Shown here piece after piece: positions 8,865-13,559 of a stretch of DNA of 13,559 bases; position 1 is the first letter of the stretch, and every line of letters begins with the position of its first letter. The DNA is from Phoronis ovalis. Its lineage: Eukaryota; Phoronida; Phoronidae. Below the pieces are notes generated by a model. It saw nothing but the letters and a program-made list of their open reading frames with translations. It was not told the DNA's origin and did no database searches. Both the position numbers and the translations under genes were made by a program. The stretch is from NCBI GenBank assembly GCA_028565635.1, contig JAOXYB010037507.1:1-13559 (forward strand). The letters run 5' to 3'.

Positions 8865-9157
8865 TAAAATAAAAATAAGTTAACTGAAATACAATTACAA
8901 GTACTGTACAATAAAAAAGATTTAATAAAAAAAACAGTATAAAATAAAATCAGTTAACTAAAATACAATTATAAATAAGTACAGTACAATAAAAAAAAAG
9001 ATTTTAGAAAAGCAATATAAAATAAAATAAATTAGCTAAAATGCAATTAAAAGTACCATACAATAAAAAAGATTTTAAAAAACAGTATAAAATAAATAAG
9101 TTAACTAAAATACAAAATAACAAGTACAGTACAATAAAAAAGATTTAAAAAAAATCA
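8865..9157 (+). repeat. AT-rich tandem array, four units of about 70-78 bases
   Basis: Units run approximately 8865-8939, 8940-9017, 9018-9087 and 9088-9157. Each reads in order TAAAATAAA, (A)GTTAACTAAAATACAAT or a close variant, a GTAC-GTAC palindromic word (GTACTGTAC, GTACAGTAC or decayed), CAATAAAAAAGATTT, and an A-run with CAGTA. A partial leading unit is the GCGCTGTACAATAAAA of the neighbouring repeat. Unit length varies mainly in the A runs. The following 9161-9200 (TAAAAAAGAGGCTTTTAAC) may still belong to the parental element. No coding potential. Confidence 0.85.
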
Positions 9158-9413
9158 AACTTGTCCATAAGCTCTAATAAAAAAGAGGCTTTTAACTTTT
9201 CCAATGTGAACCTATCATTAATGACTTGTGTATAATACATTCTTGGTTCAAACTGGACACAAATTGTTGATATGCTATGTCACAGGGTAAAACTTTTAGG
9301 TGGTTGTAAAGCATTTGGTGTAGAGTACTTGTCAAATAAATGTTTAAAACCAAACAAAACTGCACAGTTTTTAAAGGTCCCCATTTGCTAATGCCACCTG
9401 GTGACACCAGTGT
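9158..9413. other. Non-coding stretch after the tandem array
   Basis: The reverse-strand open frame here (9192-9407, 71 residues) is not recognised. The left part may be the continuation of the dispersed repeat that produced the array. No splice sites or starts are convincing. Confidence 0.35.
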
Positions 9414-9443
9414 AACTCAGTGGAACTCAGTGGAACAGTGAAC
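9414..9443 (+). repeat. 10-base tandem repeat, AACTCAGTGG
   Basis: Two exact head-to-tail copies (9414-9423, 9424-9433) are followed by a decayed third (AACAGTGAAC). The third overlaps the palindrome AACAGTGAACTGTT at 9434-9447. Confidence 0.7.
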
Positions 9444-9444
9444 T

Positions 9445-9457
9445 GTTGCTAGGTAAC
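9445..9457. promoter_or_regulatory. X-box-like site (RFX family)
   Basis: GTTGCTAGGTAAC is a 13-base near-palindrome that differs by one base from the EF-C/RFX-type word GTTGCTNGGCAAC. It stands about 500 bases before the possible TATA box at 9963. RFX proteins control cilium genes in animals, but the window gives no other hint of such a role. Confidence 0.3.
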
Positions 9458-9962
9458 ACTTATAATTTAGGTTACCGTAAAAATGAAATTCATGATTATG
9501 CTTTGAATCGATAATTTATAAGTAACACTATTTCAGTTGGATGTAAGCTTCACATAGCTGTAGGTTCTTAGGCATTGTCTCATTTATGTTAAATGTTAAA
9601 AATTGTAGTCCTTTCAAATAAACACTACCAAATTTTAATTTTGTGGACAAATTAGAATACATACATAATCAAGACCACACAAGTGGATTCCAGCAGCCCA
9701 CACATATGCACATTGTAGAAACAACTGTGTTGTAGTTTCCATTGGCACCTTAAAAAGTGTCTATTTTAAGTTATTCATGTTTTGGAGCCAGTAATGCATT
9801 TCTCTGTTTCTGAACCAAGCATGTTTAATTGAGACCAGTGTAGCTGTTTTCTTATGCTAGTTTTGGGTTTGACACCACATACCTTCACAGTAGGACTATG
9901 GATTATATAAATAAACATCATCATCCCATACTTATCTCACTCAGTATATCAACATAATAATG

Positions 9963-9970
9963 TATAAAAG
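9963..9970 (+). promoter_or_regulatory. Possible TATA box
   Basis: TATAAAAG is a full consensus TATA element. Initiation about 30 bases on (near 9995) would give a leader running through the CpG cluster to the ATG at 10439. Another TATATAAAT lies at about 9903. In DNA this AT-rich such words are frequent, so confidence is low. Confidence 0.2.
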
Positions 9971-10098
9971 TTTGTGTGAATAACTCTTGTGGAATGAAAA
10001 CTTGTCCTCAGAGCTACTTAGGCTACTAGTAACAGTAGGATGGATTAGTGAGTGGTTGGCATATTACATTGATGGCAATGATGATTCATTAGTGTCTT

Positions 10099-10438
10099 CG
10101 ATGTGGAGATACTTTCTTATCGTTGGGATACATTTTACGGTTTTTATCACACATTCTTACTGTTGTTTGATGGGATATGTGGTTACGCTCGACCGTAGAT
10201 ACTAATTAAAGCATGAACATAGTGGTTGAAGATTAGAATCCTGTGCGGATGATTTTGTGGATTTTGTAACGGAGCGAAGACATGTAGGAAATTTTCTTAT
10301 GATCCTGTAATATCCCGGACAGCACCTGACAGGTTGCTTTTGTGCAAAATTTGAATTTTTAATTATTTTTTTTCGGAAGTTTATGACAAATTTTTAAAAC
10401 ATGAATATTAACGAGGAATAGTTACATGGTGATTAAAT
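10099..10438 (+). promoter_or_regulatory. CpG cluster: candidate promoter or 5' leader
   Basis: Twelve CpGs lie between 10099 and 10413, against very few in comparable stretches nearby. This is the pattern of a promoter-proximal region spared from methylation-driven loss. TCGGAAGT at 10373-10380 is close to the ETS core ACCGGAAGT common in animal promoters. The leader would carry a six-codon upstream frame (10401-10421) and an ATG at 10426 whose short frame ends at 10452, overlapping the candidate main start. A plus-strand open frame across 9987-10205 begins at TTG rather than ATG and is probably chance. Confidence 0.35.
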
Positions 10439-10481
10439 ATGGCCTGCTCTGATGCACTGCTGGCAAATGTGGAAGATTTTG
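10439..10481 (+). CDS. Candidate first coding exon, 14 codons; product unrecognised
   Basis: The ATG at 10439 has A at -3 and G at +4, a strong animal initiation context. The frame reads MACSDALLANVEDF and then one base of the next codon, ending at GTAAGT (10482), a perfect core 5' donor. The coding part is markedly less AT-rich than its flanks. Read-through into the intron would stop after 11 more codons (TGA at 10516-10518). It follows a CpG cluster, as a first exon should. It breaks in phase 1, like the candidate at 6125-6257, so both could be spliced to one common second exon beyond the window. The peptide is short, acidic and without a signal sequence; I recognise no family. Confidence 0.38.
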
Positions 10482-12028
10482 GTAAGTGGGTATTTGGTTA
10501 CAATGTCAAACATTGAATAAGTATGGTAATCTTATTTTTCTGGATGTTTTTTTTAAAACTATATAATAGTACAAATGTTTAATGAAGTGGTATCCATTGA
10601 AATTTTGTAGGATCTCCATCACTTTCTTAATAACCAATTATGCCAAAATTTAAAATTTTAAATCTTACGAAACTTGAACATTTACTATAAAACAGTTTTG
10701 TTAAAAACGTATGGTCTTTGTTACACAACTAAAAATGCCATTAATAAAAAATCAGTACCTGTGATTTTTGATAGTATTTCACAGGAAACCTGTTGCAATC
10801 ATCTATATCACTGATAAAATCTACATTGTACTTCCAAAAAGATTGACATGTGTCTTACAATTCCTTACAATAAGATTGAATACGATTAGTCAATTCATTA
10901 TATTATAATGTATGAATGATATTCTACCCAAGTGAAGCAGTAGAGAAATCCCTGTAGTTTCTGAATTGAAAACAATATTAAGCTTATAGCCAATGGTTGT
11001 GTTCGTACTTTAATACACTATAATGTTCAACTCAAAAGCAATACATACTTAAAAATTAAATATGAAAGTACGCTCGACGTCGGCATATTAGTGAATCGTC
11101 CAAGTACAACCTGTAGGAAGATTACCCTATTTATTCGGAGGAGTGACACTCATTTCCTGGATCTTAATTTCTGACATATTCATCCTTTTGTCGCATGTAA
11201 TTAAGATTTAATTGACCATAAAGTGAAACAGATCTTGTTAGTGGATATATAGAGGTTGGACTGTGTGTTTCCACAATTTTGACAGAGTTTAAATTTTGGC
11301 AAAACCATCTTCATTTTATACGAATCCCATCTTTCAGAGGCAAAAGTGTACCCCAAACTCTGATGTAACATTATGCTAGAATTCTTGGCAAATAATGCTT
11401 ATTAGCTGTACCTGGAATCCTACGATACTTTAATATTCATATCCCGTTAAACAGGTACAAATTATTTAGTTATTTTAGATGCATACCAACAAAATAAAAA
11501 AATTAGGATAATACCTGCACTTTCAATTTTTATGAAATGGAAGGAATGTTATAATGTGTATATCCAAAGATACTTAACTTCTCACTTCATTACTTTTGTA
11601 AAACTGCTACATAAATTTTCATGTAATAACAGACCACCCAAAAGTTACTAGGAAATGCTTATGTCAAAAATTATAGGTTTGTGTGTAGTAACTTTTGTAT
11701 TTTATGGATTTCGTGAGTTACCTTTTGTGTATGGCTATCACGAACTTGTGATATGCTTATTATCAAATTGAATGGAATGCCTGACAATTTAGTCAGGACA
11801 TTTTGATTTCTTCAATAAATGATAATTGTTAAATTGAATTGTTATTAAGTTTTGTGGTTTTTAAAATTAAGAAATGTTTTGGAAAACGCACAATAGAATA
11901 AAATGATTGATTGGACTAAAGAATTATATTTTTCTAAAAAAACGCCTACTTGAAATGTTGAGTCATGCTTTCTGGACTTTATGAAAGTTATCTGATTAGC
12001 CATGTTCAGCTTACAAATGATACAATAA

Positions 12029-12051
12029 TAACTGTTTAACTGTTAACTGTT
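12029..12051 (+). repeat. Three tandem TAACTGT(T) words
   Basis: TAACTGTT, TAACTGT and TAACTGTT follow head to tail at 12029, 12037 and 12044. TAACTG matches the MYB recognition core (AACNG), so the cluster might bind MYB proteins. It might equally be simple-repeat slippage. Confidence 0.5.
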
Positions 12052-12744
12052 ACTATACTGTACACAGCACAGGTGCTTGGAACAGTAACTTGATAAAAAG
12101 TGTGATGAATTTATTCTTATGAATTAAGCATGTTTCAGTGAAACATTAATTTTATTAAAGAATTGGAAGGGTTGCCCCACCCATTCTTACAATGTGAATT
12201 ATAATTTCTTGAGCTTGATAAAAAAAATGGCACTAAATTATACCTCATTGATTACAAATGTTGCCCAAAGAGAATCTTTCAGCTGCCACTGATTTTTAAC
12301 AGGCTTTAAAAGCTTTTAGCACATTTTTCAGCAGTTGAGTAATTGGATCCTTTTCGACTGGGATAATAATAGTATAGTAACAGTATGCAATACAAATCAA
12401 TACCCATATTTTTTTGGAAGGATTGCTTCCCGGTTGTGAAAACTTTAAATGTAATTATGTGAACCTTTGCTATGGATATGATACACACTACTTCTGGTAG
12501 ATTTATTGAATAAACTGCTGTGTTATATTAGAATTACAGACATCTAAGTATCATCATTCATAGGTTAAACCTCATAGATTCACCTCCATATATAATTAGT
12601 GAAGCAGAAAGTTAGTAATAGCTTTGCCCTTTCTGCTGTATGTAACCACCTATTTTCACTGTACAATAAAACAGGATCAGGGATGAGCCAGACATGATAG
12701 ATTTGGATTGCTATGGTGAGTGATAGTATGCTGATTCTTTTGCT

Positions 12745-12760
12745 TTCTGTTGCAACAGAA
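12745..12760. repeat. Perfect 16-base palindrome
   Basis: TTCTGTTGCAACAGAA is exactly self-complementary with no spacer. It could be a dimeric protein site, but no flanking context supports a specific factor. Confidence 0.7.
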
Positions 12761-13320
12761 TTGTTTAAAGCTACTTGGGCAATACATGAATATTGTATTT
12801 TAAGTATATGATATAATACACAAAGGTGTCCAACAAAAGGATTAAGTACTGAGTTAACTTGCAGGTTATTGAAAGTAAATGAAGCCAAAATATGCAGGTA
12901 TGCAATAAACCATGGACACCTAGGGATTTTATTTGTGTCAATCCTATAATTTGACAAAGAGTGTGCATTAACAATGAAGGGGGGCCACAAGAAGTGGGAC
13001 TATATAATTGAAATATTTTGTTAATGTGATAACATGGTGTTAAGACTAAGTGTGAGTCTCAATAAATTTTCAGGCTGTGCATTTTCTATAAATTGACCTC
13101 AGTGAATTTTGAAGAACTTTAATGTTTGATTTTTTTGGCTATTAGTTCCCTTTTGGTACTTTTCTCTTAAAATGTAGTACATTTACAGTTAATTCTGAAA
13201 ACACCTGGCATAGGGAAATAGTAACACCAGAGAGGAGGTAAAAACTAATGAGCTGTTGGAATTTAACTATAACATCCTAACTTAAATCATGTAGTTTCAA
13301 AATATTAGTTCCCAAGATCA

Positions 13321-13467
13321 GGGGGGGGGTACTGACCATAATTTTAGGCTGGGGTGTGCAACCCAAACAAATATCCACCCATTTTTAGGGATTTTAGTCT
13401 CAAAAATGGACCCCATGTTTAGGGTTTTCTGTTGTAACAAAAAGGACAAATTTTTAAGGTTTTCTCT
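13321..13467 (+). mobile_element. Dispersed-repeat fragment beginning with a G9 run, with about 35-base subrepeats
   Basis: After G9 (13321-13329) come TACTGACCATAATTTTAGG and CTGGGGTGTGCAACCC. I associate this wording with G-run-started repeats of invertebrate genomes, but cannot name a family. Inside, a module of the form GACCCATTTTTAGGGTTTT recurs with spacing of about 34-36 bases (TAGG/AAGG centres near 13386, 13420 and 13456; a more diverged one near 13343). No coding frame is present. The right end is unclear because a different element seems to start at 13468. Confidence 0.5.
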
Positions 13468-13559
13468 CAGGGCTGTTCCAGTAAAAAAAAGTGGGGGAGG
13501 GGGGGAAGGCAGTTGAAATAAAAAATTGTGGGTGGTTGTGTTCAGAATTATGGGTGGTT
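13468..13559 (+). mobile_element. Possible hAT-like terminus, truncated by the window end
   Basis: CAGGGCTGTTCCAGTAAAAA begins here, a CAGGG-type start as found at many hAT terminal inverted repeats. It is followed by a G-rich tract (13493-13505, GGGGGAGGGGGGG) and GGGTGGTT repeats (two copies near 13529 and 13552). The other end and the target duplication would lie outside the window, so the assignment rests on the terminal word only. Confidence 0.3.

Larger units (their letters stand above)
10482..13310 (+). other. Intron-like non-coding stretch
   Basis: No supported exon. Contents are a second small CpG patch at 11071-11098, three TAACTGT words in tandem at 12029-12051, a near-palindrome TGTTTCAGTGAAACA at 12131-12145, and a perfect 16-base palindrome at 12745-12760. 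A reverse-strand open frame of 136 codons (12580-12990) contains no ATG at all. An acceptor-like TTTCAG near 11336 opens a 13-codon frame with no donor. The plus strand stays AT-rich throughout. Confidence 0.45.

Noticed and set aside
9192-9407. 71-residue reverse-strand open frame after the tandem array
   Set aside because: No family recognised, and it probably overlaps repeat-derived sequence.
9987-10205. 72-residue plus-strand open frame in the CpG cluster
   Set aside because: Begins at TTG rather than ATG, is expected by chance at this composition, and lies in a probable promoter or leader.
12306-12488. 60-residue reverse-strand open frame
   Set aside because: Tyr/Leu-rich low-complexity product with no context.
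12657-12670. ACTGTACAATAAAA matching the tandem-array unit
   Set aside because: Only about 14 AT-rich bases match and the flanks do not align with the array, so it is not called as another copy.
12771-12974. 67-residue reverse-strand open frame overlapping the 136-codon frame
   Set aside because: Shadow in another frame of the same stop-poor segment; no family recognised.

Overview
The window looks like eukaryotic, metazoan, genomic DNA. It is strongly AT-rich and low in CpG outside a few short clusters. It has no bacterial-style gene packing, and it carries short decayed transposon pieces whose general look (G/C-run termini, a 'tatagtgcc...gcgctgtacaataaaa' motif pair, CGCGATT foldbacks) recalls marine invertebrate genomes. 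That placement is from memory of repeat style and is only a guess at the lineage. No rRNA, tRNA, CRISPR array or intact transposase gene is visible.

The best reading is the 5' part of a plus-strand, intron-rich gene or locus. Two short starts of coding sequence end at good splice donors: one at 6125-6257 (a 3' splice site, a short 5' leader, an ATG and about 28-31 codons), and one at 10439-10481 (strong-context ATG, 14 codons, GTAAGT donor) lying just behind a CpG cluster. Both break in phase 1 and both would complete a glycine codon if read through, so they may be alternative first coding exons of one gene whose body lies beyond the right edge. A third CpG cluster with a donor (about 3640-3803) could be a non-coding 5' exon, and 8341-8400 is a possible 60-base exon. 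None has a product I recognise.

Layout: 1-56 foldback; 57-1768 AT-rich non-coding; 1769-2222 a short non-autonomous DNA transposon with inverted ends and an 8-base target duplication; 2231-3640 non-coding with an old direct duplication (2417-2600 and 2779-2975); 3640-3803 CpG cluster and donor; 3804-6124 intron-like; 6125-6257 exon candidate; 6258-8790 intron-like with scattered candidate sites (octamer pair, CRE); 8794-9180 dispersed-repeat head plus a four-unit AT-rich tandem array; 9414-9457 a short tandem and an X-box-like palindrome; 9963-10438 possible promoter and 5' leader; 10439-10481 exon candidate; 10482-13310 intron-like; 13321-13559 two abutting or nested repeat pieces running off the edge.

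Nothing here amounts to a convincing new molecular system. The points most worth checking are the paired phase-1 first-exon candidates, the well-delimited MITE-like element, the internal duplication, and the intronic array that repeats a poly(A)-signal-like motif.
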